In this document: piece by piece, positions 19,705 through 28,182 of the stretch
How the letters are laid out: each line of letters starts with the position of its first letter
Numbering within the stretch: the stretch's first letter is position 1
From: Endozoicomonas elysicola
GTDB taxonomy: Bacteria; Pseudomonadota; Gammaproteobacteria; Pseudomonadales; Endozoicomonadaceae
Direction of reading: 5' to 3'
Assembly (NCBI RefSeq): GCF_000710775.1
Contig: NZ_JOJP01000001.1
Coordinates: 1,193,825-1,257,824, forward strand
DNA: 64,000 nt
Translations under genes and position numbers: made by a program
The notes under the pieces: generated by a model
The model's database searches: none
The model's input: only the letters and a program-made list of their open reading frames with translations
What the model was told of the DNA's origin: nothing

Positions 19705-20181
19705 ATGAAGAAACTTGTCGCTATGATCGTTCTTGCTGTCTTGGGATGGTCCGGGTATCAGCATTACCAGCAAGATGGTTTACCTTTTCTGGAAAGTGCA
19801 TCAGTCAGTGGCTCTGCCAACAGCTCCACTGGTGGCATGACCAAATGTATTACCAAAGAAGGTGAGGTCATTTACGGTACGGTGCCCGCAGGCACTGTAT
19901 GTGAAACGGTTGAGCCTGTTAAGGGCTCTCTGACCATTGTTTCCAGTGATTATTTTGGCTCGACATCCGAACCCGAACCTGACCAGGGTTTGAGCCTGAC
20001 AGAGACCACCAGAAGTGCAATCAGCACCTTGTCATCCGGTTATAGCTGCAGTGGGAAGCAATACTGTTCTCAAATGCGGTCATGTGAAGAAGCCCTTTTT
20101 TACCTGAACAACTGCCCAAATACCAAAATGGACAGTGACGGCGATGGGGTTCCTTGTGAACGGCAGTTTTGTGGTGGGTAA
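19705..20181 (+). CDS. Exported excalibur calcium-binding-domain protein
   Basis: 158 residues. A hydrophobic N-terminus (KKLVAMIVLAVLGWSGY) is a signal anchor or signal peptide. The C-terminal excalibur domain (about 118-156) carries paired Cys residues and the Ca-binding loop DSDGDGVPCE. The middle contains CITKEGEVIYGTVPAGTVCE, reminiscent of a DUF4124-like segment. Excalibur domains often occur at the ends of secreted nucleases and surface proteins; here no catalytic domain is left. It lies 51 bp after hsdR in the same direction, possibly cotranscribed. Its role in a restriction island is unknown. Confidence 0.75.
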   Translation: MKKLVAMIVLAVLGWSGYQHYQQDGLPFLESASVSGSANSSTGGMTKCITKEGEVIYGTVPAGTVCETVEPVKGSLTIVSSDYFGSTSEPEPDQGLSLTETTRSAISTLSSGYSCSGKQYCSQMRSCEEALFYLNNCPNTKMDSDGDGVPCERQFCGG

Positions 20182-20193
20182 TCATTTAATAAG

Positions 20194-20224
20194 TGCCTGA
20201 GCATGTATTTTTCGTGCTCAGGCA
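20194..20224. terminator. Hairpin between convergent genes
   Basis: A 10-bp perfect stem tgcctgagca / tgctcaggca with an 11-nt T-rich loop, located between the rightward excalibur gene and the leftward HIRAN gene. It likely serves as a stop for either transcript, though T tracts are weak. Confidence 0.5.
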
Positions 20225-20231
20225 TGTGTAT

Positions 20232-20948
20232 TTAATGAGTGGCAGGAGTAACCTTTGTATAAATATAAATTAGTGGTCGTTCTGGTGTGCCATTCTTACG
20301 CGCAATCTCTCCTTTGACGGAGTGACCAGCTTTCAAGTGGCGATGAAATAAATCAAGGCGACCACGATCAACATACCCAAGCTTTGTGCCATTTAATTCG
20401 ATCCGAATAGCATTAGGATCAAAACTATTATCTGGCTCGGGGTTAAACTCAACGCTGGAATTTAGCGCTATATCCTCAACACTAACTTTCGACTCATGGC
20501 GAAAGCCTGCAATTTCAGTAATGAACTCAAATGGCCCCTTTGCAGTATCAAATGGGTGAACCAATTCAAAACCATCATCTGGCAAACGAGCACCAACATA
20601 CCCTAATAGTGCAAAATCACTGATCTCGTGATCAGGATTTAGCCCTCTAAGCTCCATGTAACGGTAGAAGTCACTACGACTACGAGGAGGAATTCTTCTG
20701 GTAAATGCTTCCAACACTTGGTCATCATAAATATCAACATTTTCACGAATTTGAAATGCTGGATGACCAGAGAATCCATGCTGGCGAGCGTCTGCGAAAT
20801 CCTTAGAATCCTTGAAGTAGTTGAGGGTAATATTGCCATTTTTACGCACCAGCTCGCCTACCACATAGCGAGAGCGGTTTTTACTTTCCTGTGCTTGCCA
20901 AGATAAAAGTAAGCGATCTGGCTCAATTAAGTGCTCAATATACCTCAT
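20232..20948 (-). CDS. HIRAN-domain protein, partner of a HipA-like kinase
   Basis: 238 residues from ATG 20948. The N-terminal 100 residues (LLLSWQAQESKNRSRYVVGELVRKNG…) have no catalytic motif I know. The C-terminal third is a HIRAN domain, with NSFDPNAIRIELNGTKLGYVDR as its core (written here as two overlapping landmarks DPNAIRIEL and KLGYVDR). HIRAN domains bind ssDNA 3' ends in HLTF-type remodelers and are fused or linked to nucleases and kinases in bacteria. The start lies 14 bp inside the end of the kinase gene, so the two are translationally coupled. It might act as antitoxin, DNA-damage sensor or targeting subunit; that is inference. Confidence 0.8.
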   Translation of the reverse strand: MRYIEHLIEPDRLLLSWQAQESKNRSRYVVGELVRKNGNITLNYFKDSKDFADARQHGFSGHPAFQIRENVDIYDDQVLEAFTRRIPPRSRSDFYRYMELRGLNPDHEISDFALLGYVGARLPDDGFELVHPFDTAKGPFEFITEIAGFRHESKVSVEDIALNSSVEFNPEPDNSFDPNAIRIELNGTKLGYVDRGRLDLFHRHLKAGHSVKGEIARKNGTPERPLIYIYTKVTPATH

Positions 20949-21942
20949 TTGCGACTTTCTCCAATTTTTCGAGCAGAGCAAGCTTTCTATATGTTGTCAG
21001 CTTGTAAATAAAATCTGCTCTTTCTACAGTCAGCGGCGATTGTATCTCAAAGGCAGTCAATTCGCTAAGTATCTTATTTAGAGCTTCCTCTTCCCAGCTA
21101 AGCCTGTCAATCAGTAGTTGGGTAATTGCTGGGTATTTTACACAAAAGCTGCCGACTCCATCTATTAGGGGTAATCGGCCATCAGAGTCAATTCCCCATT
21201 TCATATGATGACACCCCTTCGCAATATAAGATCTCAAGCTATTATCATCTGACATATGCTGATTGATTCTTTTCGAAAATAGCTCATGTCCAAGGCTTGT
21301 CCCATTGTCAAAAAATGGAGTCAATCGAACCGAGTTATCTTTATCGTTCCAAATTACCCCCCAGTTTTCCTGGTGCCTGTCTGTATTTCCGATTAATGCA
21401 TCGAAGCAAAGGCATAATCCCCAGTATTCCTGCCAGCTATGATTGAGTAGCTTTTTCTGAGAGAGAGCTCTTGAAAACTTAATGATCGTTTCTAGGTTAT
21501 GTAGTCGGCCTTTTTCCCGGTCATAGCCTTCAATTAATGACTGCATATGGTCCCCTCCTGGAGTAAACCGCTCTTCTGGTTCGGCCTCATACCCCATAAA
21601 CCACTCTATAATAGAACCCGGCTCTCCTGTCTCTGAGTTAATAGCAACAAAAGCGGGAGGGATAGGTAGTTTCATTAGCCGACCAATTTTAAAAGCGATA
21701 ATTTCTGCCCAGTACTGATCGGGGTGTCGAGCCAACCTGGGGTCTTTGGCACTTTTGATAGCCTCTTTGAAAAGGTATCTGTGATTTGGTAAACAGAACC
21801 CATAGGGCGACTCAGGAGGACAAACTCTCAAGCTCTTATCTCTAGCGCCAACAGGAAATACTTCATAATCTTCATGGACTGGCCATTGTGCTATATCAAC
21901 CACTTGGTCGGTAGGCTGGAAAATATTTTCTCTGTCTATCAC
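20935..21942 (-). CDS. HipA-like Ser/Thr kinase-fold protein
   Basis: 335 residues from GTG 21942. Kinase-fold landmarks are Lys59 in YLFKE, the catalytic loop DALIGNTDRHQENW (D188, N193) and the metal-binding FFDNGTSLGHE (D212). The order is that of HipA/PI3K-like bacterial kinases. The HipA N-terminal subdomain is reduced, and no HipB-type HTH antitoxin is adjacent. It is instead followed by, and overlaps, a HIRAN gene. HipA proteins phosphorylate aminoacyl-tRNA synthetases and stop growth; whether this one does is unknown. Its AT-rich composition contrasts with the GC-richer hsd genes to the left, pointing to separate acquisition. Confidence 0.85.
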   Translation of the reverse strand: MIDRENIFQPTDQVVDIAQWPVHEDYEVFPVGARDKSLRVCPPESPYGFCLPNHRYLFKEAIKSAKDPRLARHPDQYWAEIIAFKIGRLMKLPIPPAFVAINSETGEPGSIIEWFMGYEAEPEERFTPGGDHMQSLIEGYDREKGRLHNLETIIKFSRALSQKKLLNHSWQEYWGLCLCFDALIGNTDRHQENWGVIWNDKDNSVRLTPFFDNGTSLGHELFSKRINQHMSDDNSLRSYIAKGCHHMKWGIDSDGRLPLIDGVGSFCVKYPAITQLLIDRLSWEEEALNKILSELTAFEIQSPLTVERADFIYKLTTYRKLALLEKLEKVANEVY

Positions 21943-22034
21943 TGCTGAATCCGCTGTCTGAGTAGGCTTCGTAAGTTTACTGACTAGCAGCCAAAAAATC
22001 TTGCTTGTCCTATAAGAGTCCTTTCAGTTAGCTG

Positions 22035-22340
22035 CTAGCGTTTGATGTATGATGCGGGGCTGTTCTCAGGACCAAATTCTCTAGCCGACACAAGGTCCAT
22101 CATGTCACTTACATTTGGTCCCCAAAGTCTTGATGGCATGCGCAGGCCCACTTCTTGCCACTCCTCCCAGAACTCGTAGAAAGAGGCTTCAGCTTCTTTG
22201 AAACTCACAGACCTGAATTCTTCAATGTCCGGGTCTGCATTTTCAAGCCACTCCAGTGCCTGTCTATGTAGCTCAATCATCTCGTCAAGGCTGCCATGGT
22301 CTTTGGAAAGTTTTTGTAGTCGAGCATTCAGTGATTTCAT
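22035..22340 (-). CDS. Small acidic hypothetical protein
   Basis: 101 residues from ATG 22340. Predicted mainly helical, Glu- and Trp-rich (FYEFWEEWQEVGLRM), with no domain I recognise. It lies between the HipA/HIRAN pair (92 bp downstream) and the replication genes, and reads in the same direction. It could belong to either module; a small acidic protein next to a kinase toxin is also compatible with an inhibitor, but nothing in the sequence proves this. Confidence 0.6.
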   Translation of the reverse strand: MKSLNARLQKLSKDHGSLDEMIELHRQALEWLENADPDIEEFRSVSFKEAEASFYEFWEEWQEVGLRMPSRLWGPNVSDMMDLVSAREFGPENSPASYIKR

Positions 22341-22448
22341 TTAGCGTCCTCTGCTTAATGATCAAAGGGGGCGTATTTTTTTCTGAGCATTTTCTTTCGA
22401 AAATACAGGCTGTAATCAGCCCCTCTTCAAATTCTGTAATATGGTCAT

Positions 22449-22865
22449 TTAGCTGGTCTTACTGGCAGTCATATTGGCCAATTTCTCCAGCTCTGTGAGC
22501 CGATTGTCCATCTCATCAAACTCAATAATTCTGGCAAGTGTGGTGATGCCTGATAGTAATTGATTGGCATCTGCGGTGGACAGGTCGCCAGCCATCGCCG
22601 TCACCAGAATTGCATTTGCTTTTTGAGTCAGGCTGTCGTTATCGTTTACAGCAACCTGAACAGGTGGGTCAACAGGCTTCATTGATGGCAGGATTTTATC
22701 AATGCACAGCTTTAATGCCTGCAGGTCGCCCTCTTTAGCCATCATGATGAGCTTTAACAGCATGGGCTCGGCATGAGATAACAGCAACTCTCTCAATTCA
22801 GTATGCTTATTATTAACACTGCCCTTTGGACGACCTGCTCCTGGTCTCGCTCCGCCTCTAGCCAT
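22449..22865 (-). CDS. Small basic-tailed DUF5681-like/terminase-small-subunit-like protein
   Basis: 138 residues. The N-terminus RGGARPGAGRPKGSVNNK is an AT-hook-like, Arg/Gly/Pro-rich DNA-binding tail common to phage terminase small subunits and DUF5681 proteins. It is followed by helices. No terminase large subunit is present, so a DNA-binding replication or packaging-interference role is only a guess. It lies 36 bp downstream of the next gene in the leftward series and is probably cotranscribed with the replication genes. Confidence 0.65.
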   Translation of the reverse strand: MARGGARPGAGRPKGSVNNKHTELRELLLSHAEPMLLKLIMMAKEGDLQALKLCIDKILPSMKPVDPPVQVAVNDNDSLTQKANAILVTAMAGDLSTADANQLLSGITTLARIIEFDEMDNRLTELEKLANMTASKTS

Positions 22866-22901
22866 GACGAATCCTCCGGCTTGAATAACTTTGATTGTTT
22901 A

Positions 22902-23405
22902 TCAATCATCAGTTGTGAAAGGAAAACAGCCATCTGAGCGGATCAGCTCCGCCAGACTATCGAGCTGATTGTCGTACATCCCGTGACTGATATCGTTGAT
23001 ATCATCCTCTGTAAAGTACTTCTCAGTGAGTATGTCATTGGTTATATTCAGTTGCAGGCTGAGATATGCCAGAGCATTTTCCAGTCTTGCTAATGTATTA
23101 TGGCCACCCCCTTTTAAACGGTGTTGTTGGTGTTCTGCGTGTTCACCTATGCCTGAAGCCTCAGGCACCAGCGTTTTAGAGGAATCACCGTTGACACCCT
23201 GGATACTTGAAAAAGTGTTCCGAGGTGTGTCTGTGGCCGTTTGGGGTGTTGTAGTTACACTGAAACACACTTCTGGCTGAGGGTCGGTGTTCGCTGATTT
23301 GGCTGTCGTTTCTGGATGATGGCACTCCGCAGGGCCAGTTTGAACACTAATTACACCTTGAACACTGTCGAGCAGAGTATGTCGATATTTTTTTAGATTA
23401 AACAT
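22902..23405 (-). CDS. Hypothetical protein with disordered N-terminal half
   Basis: 167 residues from ATG 23405. The first half is Thr/Ser/Pro/His-rich and probably unstructured; the C-terminal 70 residues look helical and acidic (ARLENALAYLSLQL…FTEDDINDISHGMYD). Not recognised. Its start codon shares one base with the stop of the DUF927 gene, so it is the next cistron of the replication operon. Confidence 0.6.
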   Translation of the reverse strand: MFNLKKYRHTLLDSVQGVISVQTGPAECHHPETTAKSANTDPQPEVCFSVTTTPQTATDTPRNTFSSIQGVNGDSSKTLVPEASGIGEHAEHQQHRLKGGGHNTLARLENALAYLSLQLNITNDILTEKYFTEDDINDISHGMYDNQLDSLAELIRSDGCFPFTTDD

Positions 23406-25156
23406 TACTCGCTCCCCAGAACTGTCGAGGTGAATATATAAACACGGGTTCTTTTTTTAATACCGGGCAAGCTCATGGGGGTGCTGCTCTTACCATCGCT
23501 ACTGGGTAGAAGGTAGTCGGCATTGATGCATGTTTTTGCGACGTTTTTTGGGGTGTATCCCTTAGCTATTTCAGACTTGAACACCTCAGAAAAAACAAGA
23601 TAAACCGTTTCACCGTTTTGTTTTTTTCGAAACCCGGCCCGGTTGACAGGAATGGTGTATGCATCATCCCCGGAGCTACTGATTTCACTAAAACGACTAT
23701 CGCCGTGAGACTGAAAGAAGTGGCGTACTTGCTCAAGGATTACACGCTCCTCTTGAGACCCGATCCCTCCACGCTGCTCAAGCCACGCTTTAAAACAGGC
23801 AGTGACACCATGCATGGCCTCACCTTCATTCCAGCCAGTGATACCAGCATTGCTTGCAAGTTCGCCTGCCGCTGCTATCAGCCCAAAGCGTGCAGCGACA
23901 CGCCGGACTTGTCCGTCAGCATTTTTGGGAACTACCTGCTGAATAAAAGCACTGACAGTGTCTCTTATAGTATCCAGTAGTCCCATTTTGTCTTTAGCAA
24001 TATGTTCAGTCAGGTGAGTCAGAAACTGTACAATAGCTGAACCGTAAGCGCCGGAGGTCTTGTCACGAATCATCTCTGCGAACTGTGCGGGAGTATCTAC
24101 GCCATGAAGCTCCTCAAACATGCCCATACCAGAGCCGCTTTCTGCAGGAATATCGACCATTCTTACTTCTTGACCGGCTCTGGCCTTTTTGCCTCCTTCT
24201 TCCATGTGCTGTGCCAGAGATATCTCTCCGGCGCTTAGGAATATCAGGCTCCAGCGTGTAACTGGGCGGCTCCCGCCAGTTATGGATGCTCTGGCCTTGC
24301 CAGAACCATTGGCCAGCATGTAGGCAATTTCACCGGCTTCTCTTGGTGATACCTGGGCAAGCTCATCAAGGATCAAAAGGGCATTATTGTGAGCTGCAGC
24401 CATGGCCTCCAGTCCATTTCCTGTGGCCCTCCAGCGATTAACATAGGCAGGCTCACCACAAACACTGGCGGCAATGTATAGGCTGGTGGTTTTACCGGTA
24501 CTGCTGCCACCAACGAAATTGAACCCCCCACTTTCTGCCCCAGTTAGTTCAACCAGAGGGGCTGCAAAGGCTGTAGAGGCTGCCATTAACAAACGGCTGT
24601 TTCCGGAGCATAAGGCAGATAATTGCTGCCACTCTTTAAGATTACCTTTTTCTTTAACAGAGCTACTGACACCGAGAATACTTGGCTGATATACGATACG
24701 TTCCTTGCCAGATGAACCAATGGTTTTCCCTGGCAGAATATAAGTACCGAAATTACTGTACCAACCCAGCTTATCTACACAGAGGGCCGTATTATCGGGG
24801 TTGCTCATGACAATGTACTGGTTAAGTTTGTCCCTGGCTGCTTTGTAAGGCATGATCTCCAGCCCTAGGTCAGCCAGATATTGCCGCACTTCTGCACCAT
24901 CGGTTTGAAGCGATGCGCAGGCTACTGGTACAGTCTTTTCTACATGGTCAGCATCGTGAAATCTGAGTAGCCGACCATGCTGTCGGCCATCCAGATCTCG
25001 GGTACGTGCAATGACTTCTATCTCTGATGAAATTTTAATAGGGGCAGGCTCATCATCCGATTTGCCTTTCGGCTCAGGCTGGTAATACAAATAACCAGCC
25101 TCAATGTAGTAGCCATGGCCAAGGTGTTTGATTTTTGGGGAGTCTTTTAAGCCCAT
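23405..25156 (-). CDS. DUF927 domain ATPase (P4-alpha-like helicase component)
   Basis: 583 residues. The DUF927 domain has Walker A GGSSTGKTTSLYIAAS and Walker B LLILDELAQV, with GSGKARAS and RWSLIFLSAGEISL typical of the family. DUF927 proteins accompany or are fused to Toprim primases in P4-like satellites and islands and supply the helicase activity. The start overlaps the upstream primase gene by 10 bp, so primase and helicase are made together. The C-terminal part may bind origin DNA. No origin iterons were identified by eye. Confidence 0.85.
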   Translation of the reverse strand: MGLKDSPKIKHLGHGYYIEAGYLYYQPEPKGKSDDEPAPIKISSEIEVIARTRDLDGRQHGRLLRFHDADHVEKTVPVACASLQTDGAEVRQYLADLGLEIMPYKAARDKLNQYIVMSNPDNTALCVDKLGWYSNFGTYILPGKTIGSSGKERIVYQPSILGVSSSVKEKGNLKEWQQLSALCSGNSRLLMAASTAFAAPLVELTGAESGGFNFVGGSSTGKTTSLYIAASVCGEPAYVNRWRATGNGLEAMAAAHNNALLILDELAQVSPREAGEIAYMLANGSGKARASITGGSRPVTRWSLIFLSAGEISLAQHMEEGGKKARAGQEVRMVDIPAESGSGMGMFEELHGVDTPAQFAEMIRDKTSGAYGSAIVQFLTHLTEHIAKDKMGLLDTIRDTVSAFIQQVVPKNADGQVRRVAARFGLIAAAGELASNAGITGWNEGEAMHGVTACFKAWLEQRGGIGSQEERVILEQVRHFFQSHGDSRFSEISSSGDDAYTIPVNRAGFRKKQNGETVYLVFSEVFKSEIAKGYTPKNVAKTCINADYLLPSSDGKSSTPMSLPGIKKRTRVYIFTSTVLGSE

Positions 25157-26106
25157 GCTTTCTCCCCTTGAAACCGGTTGTTAATCCAGTCGTTGTAATC
25201 AGTACCAGGTTCGCCTTCCTTGAATTTGGGGCATCTAACTTCGCCATCAACAGCATCAGCAGCTTCACGAGCTTTGGTAAGCCCGGGATTACCGGGAGTG
25301 AACCGGTCATTGTCAGCTAGAAAGATAAGGTTGGTGGTGGGATATTTTTTTCGCAGTTCAATAGCAACCGGTTTCAGGTTTCCAGCGGTAAAGGCTACAG
25401 CAACAGCTACAGTTTCTCGGTCAAACTGGTAGGCACTGACAGCGGTGGCGTAGCCTTCGACAATATAGATTGTATTGCCGACATCACCAATCAGGTGAAA
25501 GCAACCTTTTATGGTTCCGCCTTTATGGAAGTACTTTTTACCATTGGGGTAGATGTATTGAAGGCTCGTGATATTACCGCTGATATCCCTCAGGGGGACT
25601 AGAATGAAGTTGTTCTGCTGCCGGACTCCATACACCCCAACCTGCTTATTAACAAAGTATGGGAATGCAGGGTCGGCATCTGTTGCAGATAAAAAGATCT
25701 CCCGAGCTTCTTGAGCAGCCACTTTCGGGTCTTTTGGTGCAGGGACAACTCTCTCACCACCTGCTTGGGGCGCATTAATTTTTCCATTACAACCCTTCAA
25801 GTGTTGAGGGTTATAGTCCTCTTGCTCATGAATTCCAAGAAAATGAGCTATCAGGTTCAATGCCTCTGGGAAGCTACAACTATGAATCTTCCTGATCATG
25901 TTAATTCCATCACCAGCACCACAGCCGCGACACATGTGATAGCCGTCAGTAGCACTCTTAAACTCGTAGCGGTCATGGCCGCCACAGTTTGGACAGGGCA
26001 TTCCAATCCTGGTTGGCGTAGTGTCTTGTTTTGAGAAACCGCAGACTTCCTGAAGGATTAGGTCCCACTTGCCATATGCGGCCTGCTTTACTCTGTTAAC
26101 CTTCAT
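25147..26106 (-). CDS. Toprim-domain DNA primase with P4-type zinc ribbon
   Basis: 319 residues. The N-terminal zinc ribbon (about 38-70) is CPNCGGHDRYEF followed by CRGCGAGDG, as in phage P4 alpha and T7-type primases. The C-terminal Toprim fold has the Glu of IYIVEGYATAVSAY (near 215) and the DxD-like FLADND (near 265). It lacks the fused helicase of P4 alpha; that function is supplied by the DUF927 protein encoded next. It primes replication of the element after excision. The 4-bp overlap upstream and 10-bp overlap downstream show one operon. Confidence 0.87.
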   Translation of the reverse strand: MKVNRVKQAAYGKWDLILQEVCGFSKQDTTPTRIGMPCPNCGGHDRYEFKSATDGYHMCRGCGAGDGINMIRKIHSCSFPEALNLIAHFLGIHEQEDYNPQHLKGCNGKINAPQAGGERVVPAPKDPKVAAQEAREIFLSATDADPAFPYFVNKQVGVYGVRQQNNFILVPLRDISGNITSLQYIYPNGKKYFHKGGTIKGCFHLIGDVGNTIYIVEGYATAVSAYQFDRETVAVAVAFTAGNLKPVAIELRKKYPTTNLIFLADNDRFTPGNPGLTKAREAADAVDGEVRCPKFKEGEPGTDYNDWINNRFQGEKAWA

Positions 26107-26324
26107 TTGGCACCCCCTCTTCGGTTGAGGATGCGAAAGTTTAGGGACTGCTTTGGCCCAGGCAGAGGCGTGAGCCTCGGAAATTCCTGTTTCTGTGTAG
26201 TAATGTCAGTAGTTAGCAGCATTACAATCTCCAACAGTTCAGAAGCAAATAGTGCTTCTCGTCCATGTAATGTCCTGACGAGCCATAGACAGGCGTAACA
26301 GGACAAACCATCCTCTGGCATCAT
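26103..26324 (-). CDS. Small hypothetical protein upstream of the primase
   Basis: 73 residues from ATG 26324, overlapping the primase start by 4 nt (ATGA type), which supports it being translated. The sequence begins with DGLSCYACLWLVRTLHGREALF and has a basic tail. No domain is recognised. Confidence 0.5.
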   Translation of the reverse strand: MMPEDGLSCYACLWLVRTLHGREALFASELLEIVMLLTTDITTQKQEFPRLTPLPGPKQSLNFRILNRRGGAK

Positions 26325-26461
26325 TTGCCGAGGTCGAGTTCCTTTACATTTTTATTTGTTGTTGAGTTGAGTTGTGTTGCTTGCTTTTGTTGTTTATTTT
26401 TTGGCGGGACGTTAAAGCGGTATTTAGTTAGGCTGGCTTTTAGACTTTATGCCCGTGTAAA

Positions 26462-26776
26462 CTAGCTAACTTGAGTCAAAGTTCTCCTGTTCAGGAAATC
26501 AAGTAGATCACCATAACGATAGCGGACCCATCTGCCGACTTTGACGTATTTCAATTCATACCGGCCAGTTGATCTCCAAACGGCCAGGGTACCTTCTGTT
26601 ACCATTAACATCTTGGAGGCTTGCTCTGGTGTGAGCAGATCATCCAAGTGGTGCGATCTGTTTGATGGACTGTCCATGTCAGCCATGCTTTCCTCTTGAG
26701 TGGATGGTTTGGTCAAAGTACTTATGCTGGAGCTAAAGGCTTCAGGCAGCATAGGGGGCGATGATAGGTTTTTCAC
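26462..26776 (-). CDS. AlpA/excisionase-type helix-turn-helix protein
   Basis: 104 residues from GTG 26776 with ggag 8 nt upstream. The C-terminal 60 residues are a winged helix of the MerR/AlpA/Xis group: LLTPEQASKMLMVTEGTLAVWRSTG then KYVKVGRWVRYRYGDLLDFL (helix and wing). Such proteins in integrative elements activate integrase or act as recombination directionality factors. The N-terminal 45 residues are Ser-rich and probably flexible. It sits next to the integrase and upstream of the replication genes, the expected control position. Confidence 0.85.
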   Translation of the reverse strand: MKNLSSPPMLPEAFSSSISTLTKPSTQEESMADMDSPSNRSHHLDDLLTPEQASKMLMVTEGTLAVWRSTGRYELKYVKVGRWVRYRYGDLLDFLNRRTLTQVS

Positions 26777-26874
26777 ATTGGCACTCCATGTCCAATTGTT
26801 TTTTGTGATACTTCTGCTTTTTAAAATAATGCGGATTGTTTGGTTTGTATAGGGCCATGTGAAAATATACGAAA

Positions 26875-28179
26875 TTAATTTTCATCCAAAAGAGCCACAA
26901 TGTTTGCTTTATGCTGTGGAGCAAGGTGTGCGTATACCTGAGTAGTATCTATAGTGTCGTGACCCAGTAGCTCTTTGATGTCGTACAAGGAAGCACCCCT
27001 CATGACCAGCTTAGAGGCAAAAGCATGGCGAAGATCGTGAAAGGTAAAGTACTCTGGATGTTCTTTTGGAAAGCATAAGTCAGCGACCTTAAGGACCTCT
27101 CTCCAGGCTGACTTGATGCTTCTTAGTCGGCTTCCGGTTTCAGAGTGAGGGAATACGAAAGACAGGCTGTTGGTTTGTCGCCTCCAAACAGAAAGGGTTT
27201 CATAAGCTGTTTGGTTTAGTGGAACATGCCTTGTGTGGCCGGTTTTGGAACCGGTTCCTTCAACAGAAAGGTATTTTTGGTCAAAATTGACATCATGCCA
27301 TGTCAGATTGAAAATTTCGCCACGTCGCAGGCCGCTATTTATTGCCAGCAGGACAATCGGTTTGATGTAGTCGGTAAATTCGATGTTCAGCTCTGGTAGT
27401 GTAGGGTGGCGACGTTCTTTGAGCCACTGGTTGTATCTTGTTCTTTTGGCTTGCTGACATGCCTGTCGTTTATCCAGTGCAGCCAGTAACCTGCTTTCTT
27501 CATCTGTGGTCAGAAAACGTGGTTTGGGGTTGCGATCCACTTTGAGCTGTTTGACTTTATTGAGGGGGTGTGTGTCGATAATGCCGGTATCAAGGGCTCT
27601 GCTTAATAGTCCTCTTAATGCGGTGAGATCGCGGTTAATACCTGAAGGTTTGCGTCCCATATTGAGCTGCTCTTGCCGCCAGCCCTCAACTAAAGCAGAG
27701 GTTAACTCATGCAGAGGTTTATCGAACCACTTGCCAAAGTGGAACGTGATCCTTTTCAGGATGCCTTCACTGTCTTTATGGTTCACACTCGACCATTGTT
27801 CATAATGGTTTTTCATGAAGGCACTCAGAGTGGCGTCTTTTTTACTTTGTTCTTCTCTACGTTGCTGTTTCTTCTTTTCATTCACATTGTTGCCTGCTGC
27901 CAGCTCAGCGTAGAGCACCCTTGCTCGTTGTTGAGCCTGTTCAGGATGCATTAGCATGCTTCCCTCTTTGCCACAGAATTTGCCAACAGTAACGAATGAT
28001 ACTTTAGTGCCAATTCTTTTCATGACTTGGAAGCTTTTAACCCCAGTCGGGGCAATTCTTAGCCGGAGTCCATTTCCGTTCTCGTCATAAACAAAGTAAG
28101 GCTTTTCCCGCATAGGCAATGCCTGAAGATGGCTTTTTCGAAATTTACTGATGATCTTTTTCTTATTCGATGAACTCAT
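26875..28179 (-). CDS. Tyrosine recombinase integrase of the element
   Basis: 434 residues. An N-terminal arm-binding/DUF4102-like region (YFVYDENGNGLRLRIAPTG) and a SAM-like core-binding domain precede the catalytic domain. The active-site set is complete: Arg in NSGLRRGEIF, Lys in SKTGHTRHVPL, His-x-x-Arg in FHDLRHAFAS, His in LLGHDTIDTTQ and Tyr in VYAHL. It integrates the element at tRNA-Arg. Two gttctaaca repeats lie directly before the start codon, so integrase binding there could also repress its own gene. It is transcribed away from attR, 150 bp distant. Confidence 0.95.
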   Translation of the reverse strand: MSSSNKKKIISKFRKSHLQALPMREKPYFVYDENGNGLRLRIAPTGVKSFQVMKRIGTKVSFVTVGKFCGKEGSMLMHPEQAQQRARVLYAELAAGNNVNEKKKQQRREEQSKKDATLSAFMKNHYEQWSSVNHKDSEGILKRITFHFGKWFDKPLHELTSALVEGWRQEQLNMGRKPSGINRDLTALRGLLSRALDTGIIDTHPLNKVKQLKVDRNPKPRFLTTDEESRLLAALDKRQACQQAKRTRYNQWLKERRHPTLPELNIEFTDYIKPIVLLAINSGLRRGEIFNLTWHDVNFDQKYLSVEGTGSKTGHTRHVPLNQTAYETLSVWRRQTNSLSFVFPHSETGSRLRSIKSAWREVLKVADLCFPKEHPEYFTFHDLRHAFASKLVMRGASLYDIKELLGHDTIDTTQVYAHLAPQHKANIVALLDEN

Positions 28180-28182
28180 CCC

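Noticed and set aside
26742-26924. 60-codon frame between integrase and the AlpA-type gene
   Set aside because: Overlaps both genes, is AT-driven and has no similarity.
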